The position numbers and the translations under genes were made by a program. The notes under the pieces are model-generated. The model saw only the letters and a list, made by a program, of their open reading frames with translations. It did not search any database and was not told the origin of the DNA. A stretch of DNA of 64,000 bases from Aquabacterium sp. J223. Its GTDB lineage: Bacteria; Pseudomonadota; Gammaproteobacteria; Burkholderiales; Burkholderiaceae_C. Every line of letters begins with the position of its first letter. Positions within the stretch are counted from its first letter, which is position 1. Shown piece after piece: positions 17,215 through 25,036 of the stretch. The DNA lies in contig NZ_CP088297.1 of NCBI RefSeq assembly GCF_024666615.1, positions 1,984,001-2,048,000 on the forward strand. The letters are read 5' to 3'.

Positions 17215-18660
17215 ATGGCCCTCTCGAACGAAATGCGCCGATTGCAAAACAAGTGGGCGACCGGTCAGGGATGGCCAAAGAGGCTGGAGTGGATAGAACT
17301 ATCTGGAGTTCGAGGCTGGGTTGGGCAGCGGGTCGACTTTGGCTTCCCTATCGTGGCCCTCGTTGGAGAGAACGGTTCTGGAAAGAGTACGGTTTTGCAA
17401 TCGTCAGCGTCTGTCTATAAGTCGAACACCAAATTAAGTGAATCTTTTGCTTCAGACTTCTTTCCGGACACGCCTTTTGAGACCATTTCAGGAGTAACGC
17501 TCCGGTTTTCTTACAGGGAGGGCGCGAACTCACAGACGAAAACAATTCGAAAGCCATCCGATCGATGGCGCGGAAATCCGGAGCGCCCGGAACGGCCGGT
17601 AATTTACGTCGACCTAAGCCGCATTCAACCTGTAGGCGCCCGAGTTGGATTCTTGAAATTGCTGAAGGCCGGCGTTACAGAGCACTCTCACGATCCCTTC
17701 GATCCAGATCGTCTTCAACGATTATCCTATATTGTTGGAAAAAAATATGCGAACGCTGGCATTTCGAGCACAAACGTCGACGAGAAGCGCCGTGTGCCAG
17801 TGCTGACTCTCGGTGATTCACGGTACTCCGGATTCCATCAAGGAGCTGGAGAAATTGCTGCCGCGGAATTGCTCGCTCAGCCCTTCCCGAAGTACAGCCT
17901 TGTTCTCATAGACGAGATCGAGACGTCGCTCCATCCTCGTGCGCAGCGGCGTCTTGTTAGAGATTTGGCTCGAATTGCCCGAGAGAATGAGCTCCAGATT
18001 GTTCTGACGACTCACTCTCCCTATGTTCTAGAAGAGCTGCCGCCCGAGGGCCGAATCTATTTGATGGAGGGGCATGCTGGGAAGAGCGTAGTTACTGGCG
18101 TCAGTCCGGATTTCGCCATGACACGCATGGATGAAGAGCAGCACCCCGAGTGCGATTTGTATGTGGAGGATCCTCGGGCGGGACTACTGGTGAGAGAGGC
18201 GCTCATCAAAGTTGATAAGGACTTGCTCGACCGAGTGCAAATAATTCCTTATGGGAGCGCGCAGGTCGGTATTGCATTAGGCATGATGCGGCATCAAAAC
18301 CGTTTCCCTCGCCCTTCCGTAGTGTTCTTGGATGGAGATCAAGACTCCGCGCATGGGTGTGACGTCTTGCCGGGCAATGATGCGCCTGAAGTGGTTATCT
18401 TTGAAGCACTAAGACCACTAAATTGGTCGGGGGTTGCAGAGCGAATCGGTCGGGATGTCTCTATGACCATTGATGAGTTGAATGCCGCGATGACGCTTGC
18501 AAATCATCATGATTGGGTAAAGGCGGCCGCGAGTAAGCTTTATGTCGGTGGCGACATCTTGTGGCAAGCACTTTGTGCGACGTGGTGCACAACTGCTTCC
18601 CCAGAAGCTCTGGCTCGAATCACTGACCCTGTACGTGAAGCGTTGTCTGGCTCGCCCTAG
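17215..18660 (+). CDS. OLD-like ABC-type ATPase with TOPRIM domain, candidate defence nuclease
   Basis: The 481-residue protein has an SMC/ABC-like ATPase domain: Walker A GENGSGKST (51-59) in the N-terminal lobe, a signature-like GAGE segment (about 220), Walker B SLVLIDE (228-234) followed by TSLHPRAQ, and the switch His in VLTTHSPYVLEELP. A C-terminal TOPRIM-like domain follows, with E318 in LYVEDPRAG and D373/D375 in VVFLDGDQD, the metal-binding pattern of OLD nucleases. This architecture is shared with OLD, GajA and retron-linked effectors, many of which block phage. Base composition is clearly AT-richer than all neighbours outside the island, so it is recently acquired. No UvrD helicase or reverse transcriptase is adjacent, so it would be a stand-alone type. 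ATG 17215 follows a weak GGAG. Confidence 0.85.
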   Translation: MALSNEMRRLQNKWATGQGWPKRLEWIELSGVRGWVGQRVDFGFPIVALVGENGSGKSTVLQSSASVYKSNTKLSESFASDFFPDTPFETISGVTLRFSYREGANSQTKTIRKPSDRWRGNPERPERPVIYVDLSRIQPVGARVGFLKLLKAGVTEHSHDPFDPDRLQRLSYIVGKKYANAGISSTNVDEKRRVPVLTLGDSRYSGFHQGAGEIAAAELLAQPFPKYSLVLIDEIETSLHPRAQRRLVRDLARIARENELQIVLTTHSPYVLEELPPEGRIYLMEGHAGKSVVTGVSPDFAMTRMDEEQHPECDLYVEDPRAGLLVREALIKVDKDLLDRVQIIPYGSAQVGIALGMMRHQNRFPRPSVVFLDGDQDSAHGCDVLPGNDAPEVVIFEALRPLNWSGVAERIGRDVSMTIDELNAAMTLANHHDWVKAAASKLYVGGDILWQALCATWCTTASPEALARITDPVREALSGSP

Positions 18661-18741
18661 CAATGGCTTCGGGGCGATCGCACCAAACGCTTAGCCAGTG
18701 CGAGCAGAAGCCCCGCTGACCTGCTGGCCGGCATCGAACCG

Positions 18742-19336
18742 ATGCTGCTGTCGGAGGTGCGCGAGCCCTTCGACGACCCGGCCTGGACATTCGAGCTGAA
18801 GTTCGACGGCTGGCGCCTGCTGGCGGCGGTTGCCGGTGATCAGGTGGAGCTACGTACTCGCAACGGGGCGAGCGCCACCCGCTGGTTCCCGGAGGTGGCC
18901 ACGAACCTGGCCGGCTTGGCGGGCGGCCCGCACGTCCTCGACGGTGAGGTGTGCGTGTTGGACGACCTGGGGCGATCGGACTTCGATCGACTGCAGGACC
19001 GCGCGCGCCGCCGCGGCTGGAAGCCCGGCTTCGACCCGGTCGTCTTCTGCTGCCTTCGACGTGCTGGTGCACAACGGCCGTGACGTGCGGACGGCGCCGC
19101 TGGTCGAGCGCCAGGCCGCCCTCGCCGCGCTGCTCGAGGCGCCGCGGCTGTCGGTGATGCGAGTGACCGGGTTTGTGGGGCAGGGCGTCTGGCTCTTCGA
19201 GCAGGCCAAGGCGCTGGAGTTGGAGGGCATCGTCGCCAAGCGTCTGGCGTCGCCCTACGCCGGAGGCCGGTCGCTGGACTGGCTCAAGATTAAGCGGCCG
19301 GGCGCGGTGCCGCCAGAGCGGTTCAAACGCAGCTGA
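18742..19336 (+). pseudogene. ATP-dependent DNA ligase fragment, frameshifted
   Basis: Two overlapping frames together encode the adenylation domain of an ATP-dependent (LigD/LigC-like) DNA ligase. Frame one has the nucleotidyl-lysine motif ELKFDGWRLLA and then GGPHVLDGEVC. Frame two continues with AFDVLVHNGRDV, LEGIVAKRL and the motif V segment DWLKIKRPG. The switch is a single extra base near 19048 (VFC joined to AFDVL). The OB-fold domain is missing, and the start region is preceded by an in-frame stop. With about 198 codons it is a non-functional remnant inside the tRNA-Asn island; composition is high GC, unlike the ATPase next to it. Confidence 0.8.
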
Positions 19337-19444
19337 GCCGCAGACTCTGCCCTAGTTCCGGGCTTCCACGCCTATGTGCGGCTTGGACCATGTTGATCTA
19401 CTGCATCGGCCGGAAGCTGCCTTCCTAATTCCGCATTTATGGCT

Positions 19445-20268
19445 TCATCTTGAGAACGTCAAGTTTCTCATGGGATGCGCTAGGTAATGAACGAAGCCAA
19501 TCGCGCCCTCATTACGGTGATGAGCTCTATCATTGTTGGCAGCCGGAAAATCTCCACCAGTATAGATTCCCACTAACCATGCTTGCTGACTCGGTAAAAG
19601 CAAAAAAACAGGAGAGCCGGACATTCCTTTCGCGCAAACCCCATCAGTTACGATGTGCGTCATCGTGCGGCTTGCTGCGACGGTACGGGTTAGCACAACC
19701 GGCACAGGCTCTTCGTCACCGTTAATGCTATACCCATAGGGGTAGCCGGCAACTGAGAGGTTGGTCCCGATGTTAAAGAACCTTGCGTCAATGATGTTGT
19801 CCGAGCCGCAAATAAGCGGGTATATGGGCTCGTGTTCCTTCGGGACTGGGATGCGCGCAATGTCGAAATTATCTGGCTTGCGCACCTTCCAGTTGTCCGT
19901 ATCCACAATTAATTCACCGCCCGCCTGTTGTTCCCACAGCGGCATTCCGCTTTCATCGTACAGGGGGAGGGTGAATGAGGTCATCCCCTTCATGTGATAT
20001 AGACTGGATCCTGGCCGACCGGATGCTTTTAAATATTCCGCTCTGACAGCCAATCTCTTTTTCGGGTCGGGGGGAATTCTGGTGTTGGCCACGCAAATCC
20101 CGATAGGACGTGCCAAGCGGTGTAGATATAAAGAGTTCCTCTATCGCGTAAAAAGAAACCTGTGGCAGGAATTGTAGAGCCGCCCCCATCTAGCACCAAG
20201 GCGAGTCGAATGACCCCGTACGGCACGCCACTAAAACTGAGTGGATTTCGACCTTTTTGTTGCGCCAA
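19445..20268 (-). pseudogene. Trypsin-like serine protease, frameshifted
   Basis: The gene reads in two frames. The first (from ATG 20268) gives GVIRLALVLDGG and the catalytic His block YTAWHVLSGF (H53). The second gives the Asp block DNFDIARIPVP and the Ser block GMSGSPVFLL. The frames overlap at 20029-20116, and a run of six G at 20069-20074 is the likely site of a one-base change. Joined, the product would be about 274 residues, a complete chymotrypsin-fold protease with all three triad residues and no obvious signal peptide. It lies on the opposite strand to the ATPase in the same island. It is either inactivated or an assembly error. Confidence 0.78.
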
Positions 20269-20402
20269 AATTGCCTCGAGGTTAACGGGTATCCAGTAGT
20301 CGGGCTTTTGCCACTGCGCCTTCGATCCTAAACCTACCTGCTTCGACTAAAAGATGTGGGCGGAGGCGGTGCTGGCTGAGCGGTTCGAGCGCTGCCGCGG
20401 AC

Positions 20403-20978
20403 CTACTTGAGTAGGAAGGCGTCAGCCGCGTCCAGCAACTCGGCGTAGTAGGCCAGTCCGCATTCAGCCAGCGCCACCGGTCTACCATGGAACGGTTGCC
20501 CTAGGTGACTAGTAGGAATCGGGTAAGACTTTCCTCGGTTGGTCACGGGAAGCAGGCCCAGCGAGGGGCTGGTCACCTCCACCTTCAAGTTCTCGGCTAC
20601 ACCGCTGACGGTGCCATCCTTGTGCACGATCACCTCGCTCATGTAGGCGGGCTTCTGCGGGTCAGCCGCCGCCATGGTGATGCTGCCTGGCACGCGCGAC
20701 GTGATGTCAGCAATGGTGTGTTCTTGGGCGTCTCGCGCCCGGCGGAGATATGCAAGAAGTGGGTCGGTCTCCCGCGCTTTGCGGTACTTGGCGGCCCAAC
20801 CGTTCCACTTCGGGCTCCGGCCGTAGTGCGCCTCTGCCTTGAACCAACAGCGCTCCAGATCCTGCAAGAAGCTCTTCCAGTGGTGCTCTGCATCCTCGAG
20901 CGTCGGCGCGGTGGCGAAGGCCTCGACGTGGGCCTTGGCGCGGGCAAGGTGCTCCTTTGGCTTGTTTGAGGGCTGCAT
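20403..20978 (-). CDS. Hypothetical island protein with R-x4-H motif
   Basis: The 191-residue protein has no confidently assigned family. The first 100 residues are strongly helical. They contain HHWKSFLQDLERCWFKAE and then DPLLAYLRRARDAQEHTI, where R82 and H87 form an R-x4-H pair like that of HEPN ribonucleases. The second half is strand-rich (SEVIVHKDGTVSGVAENLKV) and ends in another helix. Proteins with this W-x2-FL...DPLL-x-YL-x2-AR pattern recur in mobile regions as far as I recall, without known function. There is no signal peptide. It is the last cargo gene before the right end of the tRNA-Asn island. Confidence 0.7.
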   Translation of the reverse strand: MQPSNKPKEHLARAKAHVEAFATAPTLEDAEHHWKSFLQDLERCWFKAEAHYGRSPKWNGWAAKYRKARETDPLLAYLRRARDAQEHTIADITSRVPGSITMAAADPQKPAYMSEVIVHKDGTVSGVAENLKVEVTSPSLGLLPVTNRGKSYPIPTSHLGQPFHGRPVALAECGLAYYAELLDAADAFLLK

Positions 20979-20992
20979 CTACCCACCCCGAC

Positions 20993-21062
20993 ATCAGACA
21001 CCTGTCTGATATTCCCCGGTCCAGAACGGACCAAGGGGCTAGGCTTGTGGCCTAACCCCTTG
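20993..21062. other. Three consecutive inverted repeats at the island's right end
   Basis: ATCAGACA/TGTCTGAT (20993-21010), GGTCC/GGACC (21018-21032) and a 13-base stem CAAGGGGCTAGGC/GCCTAACCCCTTG (21032-21062, one wobble in RNA) stand one after another between the last cargo gene and tRNA-Asn. The third lies 8 bases past the tRNA 3' end and could now end its transcript, though no T-run follows. They may also be recombinase or directionality-factor sites. Confidence 0.6.
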
Positions 21063-21069
21063 ATTTATA

Positions 21070-21145
21070 TGGCTCCCCGACCTGGGCTCGAACCAGGGAC
21101 CTGCGGATTAACAGTCCGTCGCTCTACCGACTGAGCTATCGGGGA
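21070..21145 (-). tRNA. tRNA-Asn (GTT)
   Basis: These 76 bases fold as a complete cloverleaf. The acceptor stem is TCCCCGA/TCGGGGA, with discriminator G and an encoded CCA. The D arm contains AGCTCAGTCGGTAGAGC, the anticodon loop is CTGTTAATC (anticodon GTT), and the T loop is GTTCGAGCC. It is the intact copy at the right end of the integrative island. Its 3' 49 bases are duplicated at 16548-16595. Confidence 0.97.
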
Positions 21146-21294
21146 ATCGAAACTGGCGGCGCCCTGTTCCTCGCGGTGAAGGCGCGGTGACGAGGCTCGC
21201 GAAGACCGCATTGCCCTGCCCAACCAATTTTCGAAAAGCCGCGACTCTACCACGCCCGCGAAGCGCCGCGCAGGCGCTACCCTCGCGGCCACGC

Positions 21295-22251
21295 ATGAAC
21301 CTCAAGCAGCTGGAGTACTTCGTCCACGTCGCCGAGCTCGGCAGCTTCAGCAAGGCGGCGCTGGTGCTGGGCATCGCGCAGCCGGCGCTGTCGCGGCAGG
21401 TGCGGGCGCTGGAGGTGGACCTGCGCGAGACGCTGCTGCTGCGCAACGGCCGCGGGGTGGAGCTGACCGAGCCCGGCCGCCGCCTGCTGGAGCACGGCGT
21501 GGCGATCCTGCAGCAGATGGCGCGGGCGCGGGAGGACATTGTCAGCGGCCGCGACGAGCCGGCCGGCGCCATCGTCATCGGCCTGCCGCCCAGCATCGGC
21601 CGCCAGCTCACGCTGCCGCTGATCGACGCCGTGCGACGCCGGCTGCCGAGGGCGCGCCTGTCGGTGGTCGAAGGCCTGTCGGCGCACATCACCGAGTGGA
21701 TCCTGACCGGCCGGGTCGACCTGGGCCTGGTGCACAACCCCGGGCCGGAGCCGGCGCTGGAGACGACGCCGGTGCTGGCCGAGGACCTGTGCCTCATCAC
21801 CCGGCGGGAGGACGAGGTCGAGCGCCACGCCCGGCGCCGCCCGCTCAAGCTGCGCGAGCTGCCGGGGCGGCCGCTCATCGTGCCCGAGCGCAGCCACACC
21901 ATGCGCAAGCTGCTGGAGGCGCAGGCGGCGCTGGCCGGCATCAAGCTCGAGGTGGCGTGGGAGGTGTCGAGCATCCCGTCGATCATCGACCTGGTCTGCG
22001 CCGGCTACGGCAACGCGGTGCTGTCGGCCAGCGCGGTCAACGCCTCGGGCCGGGCCGCCGAGCTGGCCGTGCGGCCGCTGGTCGAGCCGCGCCTGACCAG
22101 CGTGCTGTGCCTGGCCGCCTCGGCGACGAGGCGGGCGACCCCGCTGCAGCGCCAGGCGGCGCAGCTGCTGACCGAACTGGTGGCGGCGCTGCCGGCGGAC
22201 GACGGTCGCCTGCCGGGCGCCAGCCGCGGGCCTCATGCCAAGGCGAGATAG
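21295..22251 (+). CDS. LysR-family transcriptional regulator of the pmd operon
   Basis: The 318-residue protein has an N-terminal winged helix (LKQLEYFVHVAELGSFSKAA, then PALSRQVRALE) and a two-lobed effector-binding domain. It lies 114 bases upstream of, and in the same direction as, the protocatechuate meta-cleavage genes, so it most likely activates them with a pathway intermediate as inducer. Its domain pattern also resembles Nac/Cbl-like LysR proteins. ATG 21295 was chosen because the helix-turn-helix starts at once; no good ribosome site is seen. Confidence 0.92.
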   Translation: MNLKQLEYFVHVAELGSFSKAALVLGIAQPALSRQVRALEVDLRETLLLRNGRGVELTEPGRRLLEHGVAILQQMARAREDIVSGRDEPAGAIVIGLPPSIGRQLTLPLIDAVRRRLPRARLSVVEGLSAHITEWILTGRVDLGLVHNPGPEPALETTPVLAEDLCLITRREDEVERHARRRPLKLRELPGRPLIVPERSHTMRKLLEAQAALAGIKLEVAWEVSSIPSIIDLVCAGYGNAVLSASAVNASGRAAELAVRPLVEPRLTSVLCLAASATRRATPLQRQAAQLLTELVAALPADDGRLPGASRGPHAKAR

Positions 22252-22365
22252 CTGCTAGTGGTCGGCGCTGCTTTTGCGGCATGGCACTAACACCCATAAT
22301 CGGCGGCTGACCCTGGTGGCGGGATCCGGTCCCGCCGCGGCTGCCCGATCTGCGAAGGACCCCGC
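22252..22365 (+). promoter_or_regulatory. Likely promoter region of the pmd operon
   Basis: This 114-base gap between the LysR gene and the OMA hydratase holds the only AT-leaning patch here (TTTTGCGGCATGGCACTAAC, then CCCATAAT at about 22293). It is the natural place for a LysR-dependent promoter. The ribosome site CGAAGGA precedes ATG 22366. No exact operator is claimed. Confidence 0.35.
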
Positions 22366-23400
22366 ATGAGCCTGATCATCGACATCCACGGCCACTACAC
22401 CACCGCGCCCAAGGCGCTGGAGAACTGGCGCAACCAGCAGATCGCGGGCATCCAGGACCCGGCGGCCAAGCCCAAGGTGGCCGACCTGAAGATCAGCGAC
22501 GACGAGCTGCGGGAGTCGATCGAGCTCAACCAGCTGGCGAAGATGAAGGAGCGCGGCAGCGACATCACCATCTTCAGCCCGCGCGCCAGCTTCATGGCCC
22601 ACCACATCGGCGACTTCGAGGTCAGCTCGACCTGGGCCGCCATCTGCAACGAGCTGTGCTTCCGCGTCAGCCAGCTCTTCCCCGACCACTTCATCCCGGC
22701 GGCCATGCTGCCGCAGTCGCCCGGCGTCGACCCGAAGACCTGCATCCCCGAGCTGGTGAAGTGCGTGGAGCAGTACGGCAACGTGGCCATCAACCTGAAC
22801 CCCGACCCGTCCGGCGGCCACTGGACCAGCCCGCCGCTGACCGACCGTCACTGGTACCCCATCTACGAAAAGATGGTCGAGTACGACATCCCGGCGATGG
22901 TGCACGTCAGCACCAGCTGCAACGCCTGCTTCCACACCACCGGCGCGCACTACATCAACGCCGACACCACCGCGGTGATGCAGCTGATCCAGGGCGAGCT
23001 GTTCAAGGACTTCCCGACGCTGAAGTTCATCATCCCGCACGGCGGCGGCGCCGCGCCCTACCACTGGGGCCGCTACCGCGGGCTGGCGCAGGAGCTGAAG
23101 AAGCCGCTGCTGACCGAGCACCTGCTGAAGAACGTGTTCTTCGACACCTGCGTCTACCACCAGCCGGGCATCGACCTGCTGACCACGGTGATCCCGGTGG
23201 ACAACATCCTCTTCGCCAGCGAGATGATCGGCGCGGTGCGCGGCATCGACCCGGAGACGGGCGCCTACTACGACGACACCAAGCGCTACATCGAGGCCTC
23301 GAAGATCCTCTCGGCCGAGGACAAGCACAAGGTCTACGAGGCCAACGCGCGCCGCGTCTACCCGCGTCTGGATGCCGCCCTCAAGGCCAAGGGCAAGTAA
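22366..23400 (+). CDS. ligJ: 4-oxalomesaconate hydratase (LigJ/PmdE type)
   Basis: The 344-residue amidohydrolase-superfamily enzyme hydrates 4-oxalomesaconate to 4-carboxy-4-hydroxy-2-oxoadipate in protocatechuate 4,5-cleavage. The metal-binding start IIDIHGHYTTAPKALE, the middle MVHVSTSCN, the FIIPHGGGAAPYHWGRYRG block and FASEMIGAVRGIDP match LigJ of Sphingobium in length and order. It is the first gene of the operon, 15 bases before the aldolase gene. Confidence 0.93.
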   Translation: MSLIIDIHGHYTTAPKALENWRNQQIAGIQDPAAKPKVADLKISDDELRESIELNQLAKMKERGSDITIFSPRASFMAHHIGDFEVSSTWAAICNELCFRVSQLFPDHFIPAAMLPQSPGVDPKTCIPELVKCVEQYGNVAINLNPDPSGGHWTSPPLTDRHWYPIYEKMVEYDIPAMVHVSTSCNACFHTTGAHYINADTTAVMQLIQGELFKDFPTLKFIIPHGGGAAPYHWGRYRGLAQELKKPLLTEHLLKNVFFDTCVYHQPGIDLLTTVIPVDNILFASEMIGAVRGIDPETGAYYDDTKRYIEASKILSAEDKHKVYEANARRVYPRLDAALKAKGK

Positions 23401-23415
23401 CCAAGGAGCCAGCAC

Positions 23416-24099
23416 ATGTACGAACTGGGCGTCGTCTACCGCAACATCACCCGCGCCGACCGCGCGACCACCGACCGGCTGGCCGCCCTCGGCTCCGCCA
23501 CCGTGCACGAGGCCATGGGCCGCGTCGGCCTGCTCAAGCCCTACATGCGGCCGATCTACACCGGCGCGCAGGTCTCCGGCACCGCGGTCACCGTGCTGCT
23601 GCACCCGGGGGACAACTGGATGATGCACGTCGTCGCCGAGCAGATCCAACCGGGCGACATCGTCGTGGCGGCCATCACCGCCGAGTGCACCGACGGCTAC
23701 TTCGGCGACCTGCTGGCCACCAGCTTCCAGGCCCGCGGCGCGCGCGCGCTGGTCATCGACGCCGGCGTGCGCGACGTGAAGACGCTGACCGAGATGCAGT
23801 TCCCGGTCTGGTCCAAGGCCATCAGCAGCAAGGGCACCATCAAGGCGACGCTGGGCTCGGTGAACATTCCGGTGGTGTGTGCCGGCATGTGGGTGACGCC
23901 GGGCGACGTCATCGTCGCCGACGACGACGGCGTGGTCTGCGTGCCGCGCGCCATGGCCGAGAAGACGCTGGAGGCCGCACTGGCGCGCGAGGCCAACGAA
24001 GGCGCCAAGCGCGAACAGCTCGCCGCCGGCACGCTGGGCCTGGACATGTACAAGATGCGCGAGCCGCTGGCCAAGGCGGGCCTCAAGTACATCGACTGA
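23416..24099 (+). CDS. ligK: 4-carboxy-4-hydroxy-2-oxoadipate aldolase / oxaloacetate decarboxylase (LigK/PmdF type)
   Basis: The 227-residue RraA-like aldolase cleaves 4-carboxy-4-hydroxy-2-oxoadipate to pyruvate and oxaloacetate, the final step of the branch, and usually also decarboxylates oxaloacetate. Key blocks are [13 protein letters not shown], the cofactor-side [20 protein letters not shown], and [11 protein letters not shown] with the catalytic Arg-Asp. The C-terminal helix [19 protein letters not shown] is typical of the HMG/CHA aldolase group and not of RraA proper. An AAGGAG site precedes the start. Confidence 0.93.
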   Translation: MYELGVVYRNITRADRATTDRLAALGSATVHEAMGRVGLLKPYMRPIYTGAQVSGTAVTVLLHPGDNWMMHVVAEQIQPGDIVVAAITAECTDGYFGDLLATSFQARGARALVIDAGVRDVKTLTEMQFPVWSKAISSKGTIKATLGSVNIPVVCAGMWVTPGDVIVADDDGVVCVPRAMAEKTLEAALAREANEGAKREQLAAGTLGLDMYKMREPLAKAGLKYID

Positions 24100-24106
24100 C
24101 ATCGCC

Positions 24107-25030
24107 ATGAGCGCGACCCCGCAGCAATGGCAGGTCGGTCTCGTCGGCTACGGCGAGGTGGGGCGCATCCTGGCCGAGGACCTGCGGGCGCAGGCCGTGG
24201 CGGTGCGCGCCTTCGACCTGAAGCTGCTCGACGACCGCGCGCCGCCCCTGCGCGACCATGCGGCGGCGCATGGCGTGGTGCTGGCCGCGTCCCATCGCGA
24301 ACTGGCCGAGGGCTGCGACCTCATCGTCTCCGCCGTCACCGCCAGCCAGGCGGTGACCGTGGCCGAGGCCTGCGCGCCCGCCGTGAAACGCGGCGCCTTC
24401 TTACTCGACTTCAACTCCGCCTCGCCCGGCGCCAAGCAGCGCGCGGCGGCCGCGGTCAACGCGGCCGGCGGTCGTTACGTCGAGGGCGCGGTGATGACCT
24501 CGATCCCGCCCTACCGCATCAAGGTGCCGCTGCTGCTGGGCGGGCCCGACGCGGCGGCGCTGGAGCCGCTGGTCAACGCCCTCGGCTTCGCCGCCAAGGT
24601 CAGCAGCGACCGGCTGGGGGTCGCCTCGGCCACCAAAATGTGCCGCAGCGTGATGATCAAGGGCCTGGAGGCGATGGTCATCGAGAGCTTCACCACCGCC
24701 CGGCACTATGGCGTCGAGGACGCTGTGATCGCCTCGCTGCACGAGACCTTCCCCGGCATCGACTGGGAGAAGCAGGCGGCCTACTTCTTCCAGCGCGTGA
24801 TCGAGCATGGCCGGCGCCGCAGCGAGGAGGTGCGCGAGGTGGCGCAGACGGTGCGCGAGGCGGGGCTGGAGCCCTGGTCCGCCGCCGGCACCGCCGAGCG
24901 CCAGGCCTGGGTCGCCGACCTGGCCGACGGCGGTTTGTTCGGCGTCAAGGGAACGCCTTCATTCGCCCGCAGCGCCGACTGGCGCACCGAGGCCGACCGC
25001 ATCCTCTCGTTTGTGAAGCACAAGGACTGA
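24107..25030 (+). CDS. NAD(P)-dependent oxidoreductase, beta-hydroxyacid dehydrogenase type with DUF1932
   Basis: The 307-residue protein has an N-terminal Rossmann fold (GLVGYGEVGRILAEDL) resembling 6-phosphogluconate and 3-hydroxyisobutyrate dehydrogenases, the substrate block DFNSASPGAKQ, and a C-terminal helical DUF1932 domain with the probable catalytic Lys in SATKMCRSVMIKGLEAM. It lies inside the pmd operon, 7 bases after the aldolase and 6 before the lactonase, so it should act on a pathway compound. The classical pathway has no step needing it. Possible roles are reduction of a keto intermediate or handling of a side product; this is inference. Confidence 0.85.
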   Translation: MSATPQQWQVGLVGYGEVGRILAEDLRAQAVAVRAFDLKLLDDRAPPLRDHAAAHGVVLAASHRELAEGCDLIVSAVTASQAVTVAEACAPAVKRGAFLLDFNSASPGAKQRAAAAVNAAGGRYVEGAVMTSIPPYRIKVPLLLGGPDAAALEPLVNALGFAAKVSSDRLGVASATKMCRSVMIKGLEAMVIESFTTARHYGVEDAVIASLHETFPGIDWEKQAAYFFQRVIEHGRRRSEEVREVAQTVREAGLEPWSAAGTAERQAWVADLADGGLFGVKGTPSFARSADWRTEADRILSFVKHKD

Positions 25031-25036
25031 CCTCCC

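Larger units (their letters stand above)
16548..21118. mobile_element. Small integrative island in tRNA-Asn, about 4.5 kb
   Basis: The element is bounded by a direct repeat of the tRNA-Asn 3' end, with the intact tRNA at the right and the fragment at the left. The left copy is followed by the tRNA's former terminator, which fits insertion at the 3' end of the gene. Next to the left end is a truncated tyrosine recombinase. The cargo is an OLD-like ATPase gene with clearly lower GC, a broken ligase, a frameshifted trypsin-like protease and an unknown gene. The missing recombinase N-terminus means the island cannot excise by itself. Confidence 0.85.

Noticed and set aside
20282-20488. A 68-codon minus-strand open frame between the protease and the R-x4-H gene
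   Set aside because: It overlaps the end of the 20403-20978 gene in another frame, has no ribosome site and no similarity that I recognise.
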